DNA of 64,000 nucleotides. Source: Rhodothermales bacterium (GTDB taxonomy: Bacteria; Bacteroidota; Rhodothermia; Rhodothermales; UBA10348). This document shows positions 45,923 through 55,352 of the stretch, piece after piece (position 1 is the first letter of the stretch; each line of letters begins with the position of its first letter). A program made the position numbers and the translations under genes. The notes under the pieces are model-generated. The model saw only the letters and a list, made by a program, of their open reading frames with translations, was not told the origin of the DNA and did no database searches. The stretch covers positions 236,890 to 300,889 of the forward strand of contig JAVJVN010000012.1 in assembly GCA_040221055.1 (NCBI GenBank), written 5' to 3'.

Positions 45923-47224
45923 TCATGCGCCCGGGTCGGCCCACTCGTCGTACGTTTCGCGTCGGATATCAATGCCCGCGTTGGCCAGCTTGACTTCCAG
46001 CCGCTCATATCCACGGTCAAGATGGTACACGCGCTGGACGTGCGTTTCCCCATCCGCGATCATGCCGGCCAAAACGAGACTCACGCTGGCGCGCAGGTCG
46101 GTACTCATGACGGACGTGCCCTGGATGTGGTGGCCTCCTTCAATGACCACCTCGTTTCCGACGACAATCGCATTCACGCCCATCCGACGGAGTTCCGGAA
46201 TGTGTTTGAAACGGTCCGGATAGATGGTCTCCAGCACCTTGGCATTCCCGTTGCTGCGTGCAAGGAGAACGGTCCACTGCGCCTGCAGATCGGTGGGAAA
46301 GCCCGGATACACATCGGTGGCCACACTGACGGGCGTCAGCTCGTCCGGAGCCGTGACCGTCATGATGCCGTTGGCGGTTTCGAATGCTGCACCGGTCTGG
46401 CCGAAGGCCTGGATGAACGCGCGGCCCAGCTGGTCGGCATTGGCATTGGTCAGGGTAACCGGCTCACCGGGAACGCCGCACATGGCCGCGGCAATCATGA
46501 ACGTACCCAGTTCAATGCGATCCGGACAATTCGCAAATGACACGCCGCTGAGGGAATTGACCCCCTCGATTTCCAGGGTGCGGGTCCCGACACCCGACAT
46601 CCTCGCACCCATGCGGGTCAGCATGTCGCAGAAGACCACCACGTCCGGCTCCGTGGCCGCATTCTTGAGCACGGACGACCCGCTCGCGGTCACCGCTCCG
46701 AGGATGAAGTTGATGGTGGCACCGACGGAGGATGGATGCAACGTGTAGGATCCGCCGGGAAGGCGACCGCCGGGTGCGGTTGCCACCACATATCCGGCAT
46801 CCAGGTCGATAGATGCCCCGAGTGCCCGCATCCCCTCAATGTGCAAGTCGACCGGACGCGGTCCCCAGGCGCATCCGCCGGGCAGGGATACCTTGGCTTT
46901 CCCCATCCTGCCCAACAACGCGCCGAGCATGTAGAACGACGCCCGCATCCGTTTGACCAGCTCATACGGAGCTTCGGCACGGTTCATGCCTTCAGGGTGG
47001 ATGGACAGACGATTCTCCGCCGGGGACCAGTCAATGCGGGCACCGGTCACACCCATGACCCGGCTGAACGTCTGGATGTCCTTCAAGTCCGGAATGTGTG
47101 CCAATTCCACCGGACCATCGGCCAGCAGCGCTGCGGCCATGAGCGGCAGGGCCGTGTTCTTGGATCCGCTGACGGGAATGGTGCCACGCAGCGGATTGCC
47201 GCCTCTGATGACCAATTTTTCCAT
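45923..47224 (-). CDS. murA: UDP-N-acetylglucosamine 1-carboxyvinyltransferase
   Basis: 433 residues from ATG 47224. The first committed step of peptidoglycan synthesis, moving enolpyruvate from PEP to UDP-GlcNAc. EPSP-synthase fold: VSGSKNTALPLMAAALLADG, the catalytic/fosfomycin-sensitive C118 in PGGCAWGPRPVDLH, SVGATINFILGA, FPTDLQAQW and DLRASVSLVLAGMIADG. The active-site Cys is retained, so fosfomycin sensitivity would be expected. Longer N-terminal frames to 47323 are not conserved in the family. Confidence 0.96.
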   Translation of the reverse strand: MEKLVIRGGNPLRGTIPVSGSKNTALPLMAAALLADGPVELAHIPDLKDIQTFSRVMGVTGARIDWSPAENRLSIHPEGMNRAEAPYELVKRMRASFYMLGALLGRMGKAKVSLPGGCAWGPRPVDLHIEGMRALGASIDLDAGYVVATAPGGRLPGGSYTLHPSSVGATINFILGAVTASGSSVLKNAATEPDVVVFCDMLTRMGARMSGVGTRTLEIEGVNSLSGVSFANCPDRIELGTFMIAAAMCGVPGEPVTLTNANADQLGRAFIQAFGQTGAAFETANGIMTVTAPDELTPVSVATDVYPGFPTDLQAQWTVLLARSNGNAKVLETIYPDRFKHIPELRRMGVNAIVVGNEVVIEGGHHIQGTSVMSTDLRASVSLVLAGMIADGETHVQRVYHLDRGYERLEVKLANAGIDIRRETYDEWADPGA

Positions 47225-47312
47225 GATGGGGATGCCGGAGGGTGTTAGGGGATGCAGGATGTCGAGGGTTCGGGTACAGGATCTGTCCTGCTCCGCACGC
47301 GTTCGCGTGAGC

Positions 47313-48455
47313 ATGGATGCCATTTACCTGGACCACGCCGCTACGACACCGCTCCGGGACGAGGTGTTCCGCGCCATGCTCCCGTTTCTTCGGGACCATT
47401 GGGGGAATGCATCGTCGGTGCATGCGCGGGGTCGCGCTGCCCGTCATGCGGTTGAAACGTCGCGGGAACGGATAGCCGCGATGCTCGGCGTAGAGCCCTC
47501 GGAGGTGGTATTCACCAGCGGGGGAACGGAGTCGAACAATACGGTCATCCGGACAGGAGCTGCAGGGATGGTCACGTCCCGGACGGAACACGATGCCGTG
47601 TTGGCGCCGGTGGAGCGCCTTTCCCGTTCCGGTACGCACGTCCGCTTTGCCGACCCGGGTGCGGGCGCCCGACTGGATCTGACGGCCCTCGCGGCCCTGG
47701 CTCGCCCCGGAGATCTCCTTTCGCTCATGCATGTCAACAATGAAACGGGCGCCCGCAACAGTCTCGACGCGTCCCCGGCGGGGCTTCCAGCAGGGTGCAT
47801 GGTCCATTCGGATATGGTTCAGAGTGCGGCATGGTACCCGCTGAAGCCACTCGTGGCAGAATGCGATTTTGTCACGCTTTCAGCACACAAACTGGGTGGA
47901 CCGAAAGGCGCAGGCGTGCTTGTGGCCCGGCGGAACGGCTGGTTTGAACCCTTGGTGGTGGGAGGCGGACAGGAACGCGACCGGCGCTCCGGTACGGAGA
48001 ACGTGGCTGCCATCGTCGGCATGGCCGAGGCCCTCGACCGTGCGCAAGTGGACGTATCGGGGACCGCGCGGCGCATCGGTGTGCTGAGGGAGGCGTTGTG
48101 GAGCGGTCTGTACGCCGAGTTGGGCAACGAGGTGGAGCGCATCACCCCCCATGATCCTGCCCTTTGCGCACCACACATCCTGCAGGTATTGACCTTCGCA
48201 CAGGATGGTCGGGGCCTGGACGGGGAGATGTTGCTGCTCGGACTCGACATGGCCGGTGTCCAGGTATCGGCAGGTTCGGCATGCAGCAGTGGATCACTGA
48301 AGCCGAGTCATGTCCTTGCCGCCCTGGGGATAACCGGCGATAAAGCACGTGGGGTCGTCCGGTTTTCCCTGGGGCACGCAACCACTGCGGAGGAAATCGA
48401 CCTGGCCGTGGACAGGACAGTCGCGGTCATCCGTCGCATGCAGCGCCAGGCATGA
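47313..48455 (+). CDS. Cysteine desulfurase (NifS/IscS-like)
   Basis: 380 residues from ATG 47313, where homology begins (MDAIYLDHAATTPLRDEV). A PLP enzyme that takes sulfur from cysteine for iron-sulfur clusters and thio-modification. Marks: FTSGGTESNNTVI, H93 in TEHDAVL, PLP-lysine K193 in SAHKLGGPKG, GGGQERDRRSGTENV, and catalytic C324 in SAGSACSSGS. It could serve MoaD sulfuration as well as Fe-S assembly, but no isc/suf scaffold is adjacent. It is divergent from murA (88 bp) and its stop overlaps the next start (ATGA). Confidence 0.92.
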   Translation: MDAIYLDHAATTPLRDEVFRAMLPFLRDHWGNASSVHARGRAARHAVETSRERIAAMLGVEPSEVVFTSGGTESNNTVIRTGAAGMVTSRTEHDAVLAPVERLSRSGTHVRFADPGAGARLDLTALAALARPGDLLSLMHVNNETGARNSLDASPAGLPAGCMVHSDMVQSAAWYPLKPLVAECDFVTLSAHKLGGPKGAGVLVARRNGWFEPLVVGGGQERDRRSGTENVAAIVGMAEALDRAQVDVSGTARRIGVLREALWSGLYAELGNEVERITPHDPALCAPHILQVLTFAQDGRGLDGEMLLLGLDMAGVQVSAGSACSSGSLKPSHVLAALGITGDKARGVVRFSLGHATTAEEIDLAVDRTVAVIRRMQRQA

Positions 48456-49105
48456 CGCGGACGCGATTGGTGATCATCATGGGAAAGGCTTCGGAGCCCG
48501 GTCGGGTGAAGACCCGCCTGGTTCCGCCACTTCGCCCGGAAGAAGCCGCACGCCTGAATGGTGCGATGATCCGTGCGACACTGCGCCGGATGGCGGGTCC
48601 CGACTGGGACGTCGAGCTTCATCTGGCGGGCAACCCTCGCGTCGGGGACGGTTTGTTGGGCATTCCGGTGATCGCCCAGACGGGACAGGACCTGGGGGAG
48701 CGAATGTCGGCCGCCGTGACCCACGGATTCGCTCAGGGGTACTCTGCCGTGGTCCTGATAGGGAGTGACCATCCAACCGTTCCGGTGGCCCATCTGGAAA
48801 CGGCATTCCGTGCGCTCGAAGCATCGGGTGATATGGTTATCGGGCCTTCGGAAGACGGAGGATACTACCTGCTGGGCATGACACGACTGGTGCCCGACGT
48901 ATTCGAGGACATGGAATTCTCGGTGGACACGGTGTTCGACGAAACCCTGCGCCGCGTGAAAGGAATCGGGATACCGGTCGTAGTACTGCCGGAGTGGTAC
49001 GATATCGATCAGGCCCCGGACCTGGCCCGATTGCGGCACGAGCTTGCACGATCCCCGGACGGCGATGCCGAACTGCAGACGGTCCTTGAGGACATCGGCC
49101 CCTGA
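48452..49105 (+). CDS. TIGR04282/DUF2064-type glycosyltransferase-like protein
   Basis: 217 residues. N-terminal LVIIMGKASEPGRVKTRLVP plus VVLIGSDHPTVPVAHLETAF and IGPSEDGGYYLLGM are the hallmarks of the rSAM/selenodomain-associated transferase-1 family. This has a nucleotidyl/glycosyl transferase GT-A fold with acidic S-D-x-P. The reaction is not settled for most members. Its genomic partner, a radical-SAM protein, is not in the window. It is coupled to the cysteine desulfurase by ATGA. Confidence 0.85.
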   Translation: MTRTRLVIIMGKASEPGRVKTRLVPPLRPEEAARLNGAMIRATLRRMAGPDWDVELHLAGNPRVGDGLLGIPVIAQTGQDLGERMSAAVTHGFAQGYSAVVLIGSDHPTVPVAHLETAFRALEASGDMVIGPSEDGGYYLLGMTRLVPDVFEDMEFSVDTVFDETLRRVKGIGIPVVVLPEWYDIDQAPDLARLRHELARSPDGDAELQTVLEDIGP

Positions 49106-49147
49106 GTGTGTATCTTCACCATCAACAGCCAACAATCCAGTTATTTC

Positions 49148-50206
49148 ATGTCATCGGATCGTCGTCAGTTCGAGATGGGGGCGTTCAAGACGCTCGAGCA
49201 GTTCATCATAGAGCGTCAGGAGCAGGTCAGTGAGTCAACGGGTGCCTTCTCGCGCCTGCTGCGCGACATCAGCGTGGCAGCCAAGCTGGTGAACTGGCAC
49301 ATGCGCCGGGCCGGTATTGTCGATGTTTTCGGGGCAACGGGTGAGATCAATGTCCAGGGCGAGACGCAGCAGGTCATGGACTCCCTGGCGCACAAGGAGT
49401 TCGTCCGGGCACTGAAACGAGGAGGGGAGTGCTGCCTGATCGGGTCGGAGGAGCACTCGGAGGCCATCCCCATTCGTGCAAATGGAAACAGCGACGGTCA
49501 ATATATCGTGCTCATGGATCCACTGGACGGCTCATCCAACATCGAGGTGAACGTATCGGTGGGTACGATATTCAGCATCTACCGCCTGTCGGAAGAGTTT
49601 CCGGAACCCACGCTGGAAGCCGCTCTGCAGCCGGGCTCGGAACAGGTTGCCGCAGGATACATCGTCTATGGATCGTCCACGATGCTGGTGTACACGACCG
49701 GGCACGGGGTCAACGGCTTTACACTCGATCCGGCCATCGGCGAATTCCTCCTCAGCCACCCGGATATAACGACGCCGCGCGACGGCAAGATGTATTCCAT
49801 CAATGAAGGCAATTACAACTCGTTCGAGGATGGTCTGAAAGCCCACATCAAGTGGATGCAGAACGAAGACGCCGGGCTGGGTCACCCCCTGAGTACGCGA
49901 TACATTGGATCGTTCGTTGCCGATTTCCATCGGAATCTGTTGATGGGTGGGCTGTACATCTATCCGGCTACGCACAAGAATCCCGATGGCAAGCTGCGTT
50001 TGATGTACGAAGCCAATCCTTTGGCTTTCATCGTGGAGCAGGCAGGTGGCGCCGCATCCACCGGTCGCGAACGGATCCTGGACGTGGTACCGAGGAAACT
50101 GCATCAGCGGACGCCCCTGTACATCGGCAGTCTGGACATGGTGCGTACGGCCGAGGAATTCCTGTCCGGCAAGCGGACCTACAAGCCTGAATCGCTGGCC
50201 AAGTGA
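49148..50206 (+). CDS. fbp: Class I fructose-1,6-bisphosphatase
   Basis: 352 residues from ATG 49148. Hydrolyses fructose-1,6-bisphosphate to fructose-6-phosphate in gluconeogenesis. The metal motif is D124-PLDGSSN, with VNVSVGTIFSIYR after it, the active-site loop GSEEHSEAI, and substrate motifs ARYIGSFVADFH-like (TRYIGSFVADFHRNLLMGG) and KLRLMYEANPLAFIVEQAGG. It is in a plus-strand run, 42 bp after the transferase gene and 4 bp overlapping thrB. Confidence 0.96.
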   Translation: MSSDRRQFEMGAFKTLEQFIIERQEQVSESTGAFSRLLRDISVAAKLVNWHMRRAGIVDVFGATGEINVQGETQQVMDSLAHKEFVRALKRGGECCLIGSEEHSEAIPIRANGNSDGQYIVLMDPLDGSSNIEVNVSVGTIFSIYRLSEEFPEPTLEAALQPGSEQVAAGYIVYGSSTMLVYTTGHGVNGFTLDPAIGEFLLSHPDITTPRDGKMYSINEGNYNSFEDGLKAHIKWMQNEDAGLGHPLSTRYIGSFVADFHRNLLMGGLYIYPATHKNPDGKLRLMYEANPLAFIVEQAGGAASTGRERILDVVPRKLHQRTPLYIGSLDMVRTAEEFLSGKRTYKPESLAK

Positions 50207-51141
50207 GGACCGCGTGTACAGCGCTGGCGCCGGCGTCCCTTTCGAATCTGGGACCGGGCTACGATTGCCTGGGTATGGCCATCGAGGGATGGGGAGATCG
50301 CGTGTCAGCGGAGAGGCAGTCTGAGCCGGGGGTCGTGGTCGATCACGCTCCCGACAGCATCTGGACAGGCCCGTCGGCCCCTGACATGAATACCGCAGCC
50401 GTGGCTGCCGCACACGTTCTCAATGCCTGTGGCAGCTTGCACGGTGTCCGTTTGACCATCCGGAAGGGCATTCGCGCAGGAACGGGGCTGGGCAGTTCTG
50501 CTTCGAGTGCCGTGGCCGGTGCGCTGGCTGCTGCGGGGCTCATGGGCCTGGAATCGGAACATGCGCTGGTCCTTGAAGCCGCCCTGGCCGGTGAAGCCGT
50601 GGCATCAGGCGCGCGTCACGGGGACAACGTACTTCCGTGTTTGCTTGGAGGTACGGTATTGTCCCATTCCGACAACCCGTTCGTCTACGAGCGGCTAAAT
50701 CCCGGCTATGATCTTCATTTCGCGGTGCTGCTTCCGGACGTGGAGGTCACGACCCGTTCTGCACGCTCAGAACTGCCTGCGTCCATTCCGTTGGCTCATG
50801 CTGTCCGGCATGCCAGTCGATTGGCCATGCTCGTACAGGCCCTCACCGCCGGGAGCCCGGAATCGTTCGGGAAGGCCATCATGGAGGATGCACTGATCGA
50901 GCCGGTTCGTGCGCGGATGCTTCCGTTCTTCGGGACCGTGAAACAGCGGGCATTGTCCGAAGGTGCATTCGGATGCGCCCTTTCCGGTTCCGGCCCGTCC
51001 ATGTTTGCGGTATGCCGGGATCCTGCCCATGCGGCGGGTGTCGCACAGGCCATGCTCGGCGCCGCCCGGGAAATGGGGGCTGACGGTCATGTACGGGTGT
51101 CCCGTCCGGATGAACGTGGCGCACGTCTCGAAGGACCATGA
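50203..51141 (+). CDS. thrB: Homoserine kinase
   Basis: 312 residues from GTG 50203, overlapping the fbp stop (GTGA). A GHMP kinase phosphorylating homoserine for threonine synthesis. Marks: the early APASLSNLGPGYDCLGMAI, the ATP loop GTGLGSSASS (residues 93-102), and the C-terminal GCALSGSGPSMFAV. Its product is used by the next gene, thrC, joined by ATGA. Confidence 0.95.
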   Translation: MRTACTALAPASLSNLGPGYDCLGMAIEGWGDRVSAERQSEPGVVVDHAPDSIWTGPSAPDMNTAAVAAAHVLNACGSLHGVRLTIRKGIRAGTGLGSSASSAVAGALAAAGLMGLESEHALVLEAALAGEAVASGARHGDNVLPCLLGGTVLSHSDNPFVYERLNPGYDLHFAVLLPDVEVTTRSARSELPASIPLAHAVRHASRLAMLVQALTAGSPESFGKAIMEDALIEPVRARMLPFFGTVKQRALSEGAFGCALSGSGPSMFAVCRDPAHAAGVAQAMLGAAREMGADGHVRVSRPDERGARLEGP

Positions 51142-52424
51142 TCCGGTATGTATCCACACGGTCAAGCGGGGGAGTGGGCGTGACGTTCCGCGAGGCGCTC
51201 CTGCAAGGACTTGCTCCCGATGGCGGTTTGTATCTCCCCACACGCATACCTGAACTGCCGCTCGGGCTCCAGCACGACGATTTCAAAAATACCGCGCGGG
51301 AGGTGCTGGGAGTATGGCTGGACGGCGTCCTTGATGGCAACAGGCTCGGGGATCTGATTGAAGATGCGTTCAACTTCCCGGTCCCCCTGATTCCTGTGGC
51401 TGAAGAGGAGGGCCCGCTCTTGCTTGAACTGTTCCATGGTCCGACGCTGTCGTTCAAGGATTTTGGCGCCCGGTTCCTCGGGAGGATGCTGGGCGCGCTT
51501 GCGGCAGAACCCGTGACCATCCTGGTAGCCACGTCTGGCGATACGGGCAGTGCGGTTGCAGATGGATGTTCAGGTATTCCTGGCGTGCGCGTCGTATTGC
51601 TTTTCCCGAAAGGGCAGGTCAGCCCCGTGCAGGAGCGGCAATTGATCATCAAGCGCCCCGGCGTCACCGCCGTCCGGGTCCGCGGTACCTTCGATGACTG
51701 TCAACGCCTGGTCAAAGGCGCTTTTTCACATGCCGGTTTGAAGGAGCACAGCCTGACGACAGCCAACTCCATCAACATCGGTCGCCTTCTGCCGCAGATG
51801 CTGTACTACATCCATGCGGCACTGGCGTGTGATCGACCGCCCATGTTCTTCGTACCGTCGGGCAATCTGGGAAACCTGACGGCCGGTGTGCTCGCAGCGG
51901 TTTCAGGCATGCCAGTCTCCGGATTCGTGGCGGCCCATAACGAGAACGACTTTTTCCCCCGTTGGCTGGACAATCCCTCAGCCGGATTTGCACCGTCCGT
52001 ACAGACATTGTCCAATGCCATGGACGTCGGTGCGCCTTCCAATTTCGAGCGTTTGGCATCCCTGTTCCGGTCACGCCGCGTACGGGAGACGGTCCGGGGA
52101 GCCCGGATTTCAGACGAACGTACCCGGGAAATCATGCGCCATGTCTGGGAAAGGCACGGATACCTGGCCGATCCCCATACGGCCGTCGGACTTGCGGCCG
52201 CCCAGGATGCCATACGTTCCGGGAAAGCTGGTCCGGTCGGGACGCCGGCGGTTGTCTTGTCCACGGCCCACCCGGCCAAGTTTCCCGAAATCGTGGAGTC
52301 CGCGACGGGTCATGTGCCGGACGAACCTTCCCGGCTGGCCTTGCTGGATGGGGCTGCCATTTGCGTGCACGAAATGGCAGCGGACGACGATGAGCTCGCT
52401 GAACTCATTCGGACTGCGGAGTAG
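51138..52424 (+). CDS. thrC: Threonine synthase
   Basis: 428 residues. Converts O-phosphohomoserine to threonine with PLP. The PLP lysine is K107 in HGPTLSFKDFGARFL. The N-terminal MIRYVSTRSSGGVGVTFREA, the ATSGDTGSAVADG phosphate-binding loop and FVPSGNLGNLTAG are all typical of the short (type II) class. It is coupled to thrB by an ATGA overlap, matching consecutive pathway steps. It ends 47 bp before the convergent M23 gene; no terminator is obvious there. Confidence 0.95.
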   Translation: MIRYVSTRSSGGVGVTFREALLQGLAPDGGLYLPTRIPELPLGLQHDDFKNTAREVLGVWLDGVLDGNRLGDLIEDAFNFPVPLIPVAEEEGPLLLELFHGPTLSFKDFGARFLGRMLGALAAEPVTILVATSGDTGSAVADGCSGIPGVRVVLLFPKGQVSPVQERQLIIKRPGVTAVRVRGTFDDCQRLVKGAFSHAGLKEHSLTTANSINIGRLLPQMLYYIHAALACDRPPMFFVPSGNLGNLTAGVLAAVSGMPVSGFVAAHNENDFFPRWLDNPSAGFAPSVQTLSNAMDVGAPSNFERLASLFRSRRVRETVRGARISDERTREIMRHVWERHGYLADPHTAVGLAAAQDAIRSGKAGPVGTPAVVLSTAHPAKFPEIVESATGHVPDEPSRLALLDGAAICVHEMAADDDELAELIRTAE

Positions 52425-52471
52425 TTGGAACGCGGGGACTCCACGGGTTGAACAGCCTTCCAGGGAGTGTC

Positions 52472-54220
52472 CTATCGGCTGAAGGGGATTTCCATCCGGT
52501 TCTCGTTTCCCTTGTTGTCCACGGCCCGAATGGTCAGAACGTGCGAACCGGGTGCCGTGCGCTCATCGAAATGGTGGGTAAACAGGGCGTTTTTGGCGTC
52601 GTATTCGAACAGGCGCCACTCCCCGTCAATGCGTCCCTCGAACAGTGCCAGGCCAGACAACGAATCGCGCACGCGCAGGGCCACGTTGCTCCTGCCCCGC
52701 ATGGACGCCCCGCGCGTGATGTTCAGCGGGCGGATGGAGGGTGCTGTCGTATCGGCCACAATTCCATAAACGCCGAACGAACGCACATTCGCTGCTACGT
52801 TCCCTGCCGACCAGCCACCACCGGCAGACGACACATTGCCCTCACCGTCAAAACGCCCGAGAAGGACCTTGGACCGCAGTCGTGGCGGGATGTGGTCGGC
52901 TGCAATCCGTACGTTCACGGAACTGTGAATGGGCTCGCCGGAATGGTGGATGCGATGGCGCGCGGACAGCGATTGAGAACCGGGCGGGAGGGCGGCATAG
53001 TCCAGTTCAAAAGAGTCATATACGGCGCCTTCCGGAACGCGGACGGCGAGATCGGGCGTCGCTAGGGTGAACGGGAATCGCCAGTCCACCCATCGGTCCT
53101 GGTCGACACGCGGAGCGGGCGCAGGCTCCTCATCCAGGCCATGGATGGTGAATACGAGCCGACTGGTGTTTCCGGCCACGTCCTCAACGACGTAGGTCAT
53201 TTCCGTGAATCCATCCGAGGGGACATTCACCCACCCGTTGTTGTGTGCTTCGTAGAGAGGGAGTCGATTGCCCGGGAGGACGTGGCTACGTTGTACCCAG
53301 CGCCGGGACGACTGATATTCGGCATAGTCCACGTGAGCATTCAGAAAACGGGTGTCGGAAAACGAGAATCGCTGGAGTTCCATGTCGAACACCGTTGTCA
53401 GGTTGGCATCCAGCCGGATCCGGTACGGACCCAGATGATTGTTCGAGCCGTCATGATAGTCATGGGTCTGGATTCCGAATCCGACAGGGCCGGACGCCTC
53501 AATCCGACCTATCCGATCGAAACGGAGACCGGAAGGGGAGGCCACAACATCGATCATGGCGGATTCACCGGGGCCCAGTCGCCGCCATCCACCACTCCGC
53601 GTGTCTTCAAGGCGGACCGAACTTCCCGTGCTGGCCGCATAGATCTTCACCCGGAAGATCCGGGGTGCGGTGCTGTCTATCACAGGCAACCCGAACAACA
53701 TCGGGTTCAGGGGTTCAGCCGTGGCGGCATCGCGGATTTCAAAATGCAGGTGCGGGCCGCCCGAACCACCGGTGTTGCCGGACCACGCAATCAGATCTCC
53801 CTGGCGTACCGGAAAACGGTCTTTTTCCGGAAACGTCTGGATATCGAACGATTCATTTCCGTACTGGAGTTCCTTTGCGTAGGCCTGTATGTCATCCGAG
53901 AACCGGTCCAGATGGGCATATACGGTCTGATACCCGTTTGGATGATTGACGTACAACGCGTTTCCATAGCCGGTCGGGCTTACGTTTATGCGGGACACCC
54001 ATCCGTCTGCGGAGGCGCGGACGCGGTGTCCTGTTCGCCCCTCGGTCTTGATGTCGAGACCGGCGTGGAAATGATTGCTGCGCATTTCGGCGAACCCGCC
54101 GGAAAGCAGCAGTGGAATTTCCAGCGGTGATTGAAAATAATCCTTGGGAAACGGATCCGTATGAGCGCTGCCCGATAGAACGAGCACTGCCACGGCCAAA
54201 ACAGGAAGGAGTCCACGCAT
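52472..54220 (-). CDS. Secreted M23 metallopeptidase with C-terminal Ig-like domains
   Basis: 582 residues with a signal peptide (MRGLLPVLAVAVLVLSGSA). Residues ~35-180 are an M23/LytM domain: NHFHAGLDIKT supplies H52 and D56, and GGPHLHFEIRD supplies the H-x-H. This is a zinc-ligand set fit for peptidoglycan or peptide cleavage. The ~400 C-terminal residues contain beta-sandwich-like segments (ESAMIDVVASPSGLRFDRIG, GSHVLTIRAVDNKGNENR) that probably target it to wall or surface. Its start codon is 8 bp from the divergent AI-2E gene. Confidence 0.88.
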   Translation of the reverse strand: MRGLLPVLAVAVLVLSGSAHTDPFPKDYFQSPLEIPLLLSGGFAEMRSNHFHAGLDIKTEGRTGHRVRASADGWVSRINVSPTGYGNALYVNHPNGYQTVYAHLDRFSDDIQAYAKELQYGNESFDIQTFPEKDRFPVRQGDLIAWSGNTGGSGGPHLHFEIRDAATAEPLNPMLFGLPVIDSTAPRIFRVKIYAASTGSSVRLEDTRSGGWRRLGPGESAMIDVVASPSGLRFDRIGRIEASGPVGFGIQTHDYHDGSNNHLGPYRIRLDANLTTVFDMELQRFSFSDTRFLNAHVDYAEYQSSRRWVQRSHVLPGNRLPLYEAHNNGWVNVPSDGFTEMTYVVEDVAGNTSRLVFTIHGLDEEPAPAPRVDQDRWVDWRFPFTLATPDLAVRVPEGAVYDSFELDYAALPPGSQSLSARHRIHHSGEPIHSSVNVRIAADHIPPRLRSKVLLGRFDGEGNVSSAGGGWSAGNVAANVRSFGVYGIVADTTAPSIRPLNITRGASMRGRSNVALRVRDSLSGLALFEGRIDGEWRLFEYDAKNALFTHHFDERTAPGSHVLTIRAVDNKGNENRMEIPFSR

Positions 54221-54228
54221 AAATTCTG

Positions 54229-55305
54229 ATGGTTATCGAGTCCAAGAATAGTAATCTCTATCTCGTGTTCCTGGGCGCGATCGCTGTATTTGTTCTCGGC
54301 GTCACGCTGCTCCAATTGAAGGCGGTGCTCATGCCGTTGGTCATTGCGTTCCTTTTGTCCATCATCTTCAAACCGGCCATCCTGTGGCTTCGAGGCAAGC
54401 GGGTTCCCATGCCGATTGCCTTGTTCGGCGTGCTCATCCTCTCGTCTGCCGTGTTGTTCCTCGTAGGGTGGGTCCTGTTCTCCAGCACGCAGTCCTTCCT
54501 TGAGGAATTGCCCAAGTATGAGGCCAAGGCCACGGTAATAGCCGCTGACCTCGAAGCCGCGCTGCTCCGTGCTGCATCGCGCTTCGATGTGGACGTGGCT
54601 GAATTCCAATGGAGCGATGCGTTCCAGTGGTCGAACGTGACGAATGCAGTCACGACGGGAGTGGGTTCGTTCCTGTCCTTTGTCAGCACCACGTTCCTGG
54701 TTTTGCTCTTCATGCTGTTCATCCTGGCGGGCAGTGGGGAGATGGCCGAAAAAGTGCGCGTCGCGTTCCCGCCCATGTACGCGGAGAAAATTGCAGACCT
54801 GGTCTCCAACGTGGATGGACAGGTCCGACGGTATCTGGTAACCAAAACCGTCATTAGTCTGGCAACGGGTGTACTGACCTGGTTGGTCCTGTCCCTCCTG
54901 GGCGTGGACTTTCCCCTCATATGGGGATTCCTGGCCTTTCTTCTCAATTACATTCCCAACATCGGCAGCACAATCGCCGTCCTGTTTCCGTTCGCCGTGT
55001 CGTTGCTGCAATTCGAAACACTGGTCATCCCGTTTGTGGTCATTTTCGGTCTGGGCACGGTCCAGCTTTCGTTGGGCAACGTCGTGGAGCCTCGTGTCAT
55101 GGGATTCCGCCTGAACTTGAGCCCTCTTCTCATTCTGGTTTCCCTCATCCTCTGGGGATGGCTGTGGGGCCTCTGGGGAATGATTCTGGCCGTTCCCATC
55201 ACGTCCACGCTCAAGATCCTCTTCGAGAACATGGAGCCGTTGCGGCCCATATCCATCCTGATGAGTGGAAAGGTGGATACGCCGCCGGTGGATCCGAGTA
55301 CCTGA
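54229..55305 (+). CDS. AI-2E family transporter
   Basis: 358 residues with about eight membrane helices in the AI-2E exporter (PerM/TqsA) arrangement: N-terminal pair (LVFLGAIAVFVLGVTLLQLK; MPLVIAFLLSIIFKPAILWL), a soluble middle segment (~85-150), then the conserved LLGVDFPLIWGFLAFLLNYI followed by PNIGSTIAVL, and the closing WGWLWGLWGMILAVPITSTLK. Members export signal molecules or act as sodium/proton-linked transporters. The substrate is unknown. Confidence 0.87.
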   Translation: MVIESKNSNLYLVFLGAIAVFVLGVTLLQLKAVLMPLVIAFLLSIIFKPAILWLRGKRVPMPIALFGVLILSSAVLFLVGWVLFSSTQSFLEELPKYEAKATVIAADLEAALLRAASRFDVDVAEFQWSDAFQWSNVTNAVTTGVGSFLSFVSTTFLVLLFMLFILAGSGEMAEKVRVAFPPMYAEKIADLVSNVDGQVRRYLVTKTVISLATGVLTWLVLSLLGVDFPLIWGFLAFLLNYIPNIGSTIAVLFPFAVSLLQFETLVIPFVVIFGLGTVQLSLGNVVEPRVMGFRLNLSPLLILVSLILWGWLWGLWGMILAVPITSTLKILFENMEPLRPISILMSGKVDTPPVDPST

Positions 55306-55328
55306 TTGGCCGGCGCGGGGCGTCCGCC

Positions 55329-55352
55329 GGTGTTGACCGGTGGCTCAACACC
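55329..55352. terminator. Hairpin at the convergent hutF/AI-2E 3' ends
   Basis: GGTGTTGA-CCGGTGGC-TCAACACC is an 8-bp stem with an 8-base loop spanning the hutF stop codon. It has no T-run. It is a weak candidate for a shared terminator. Confidence 0.3.

Noticed and set aside
47273-47290. Small hairpin between murA and the cysteine desulfurase
   Set aside because: A 5-bp stem (CAGGA/TCCTG) in a divergent promoter region is likely by chance.
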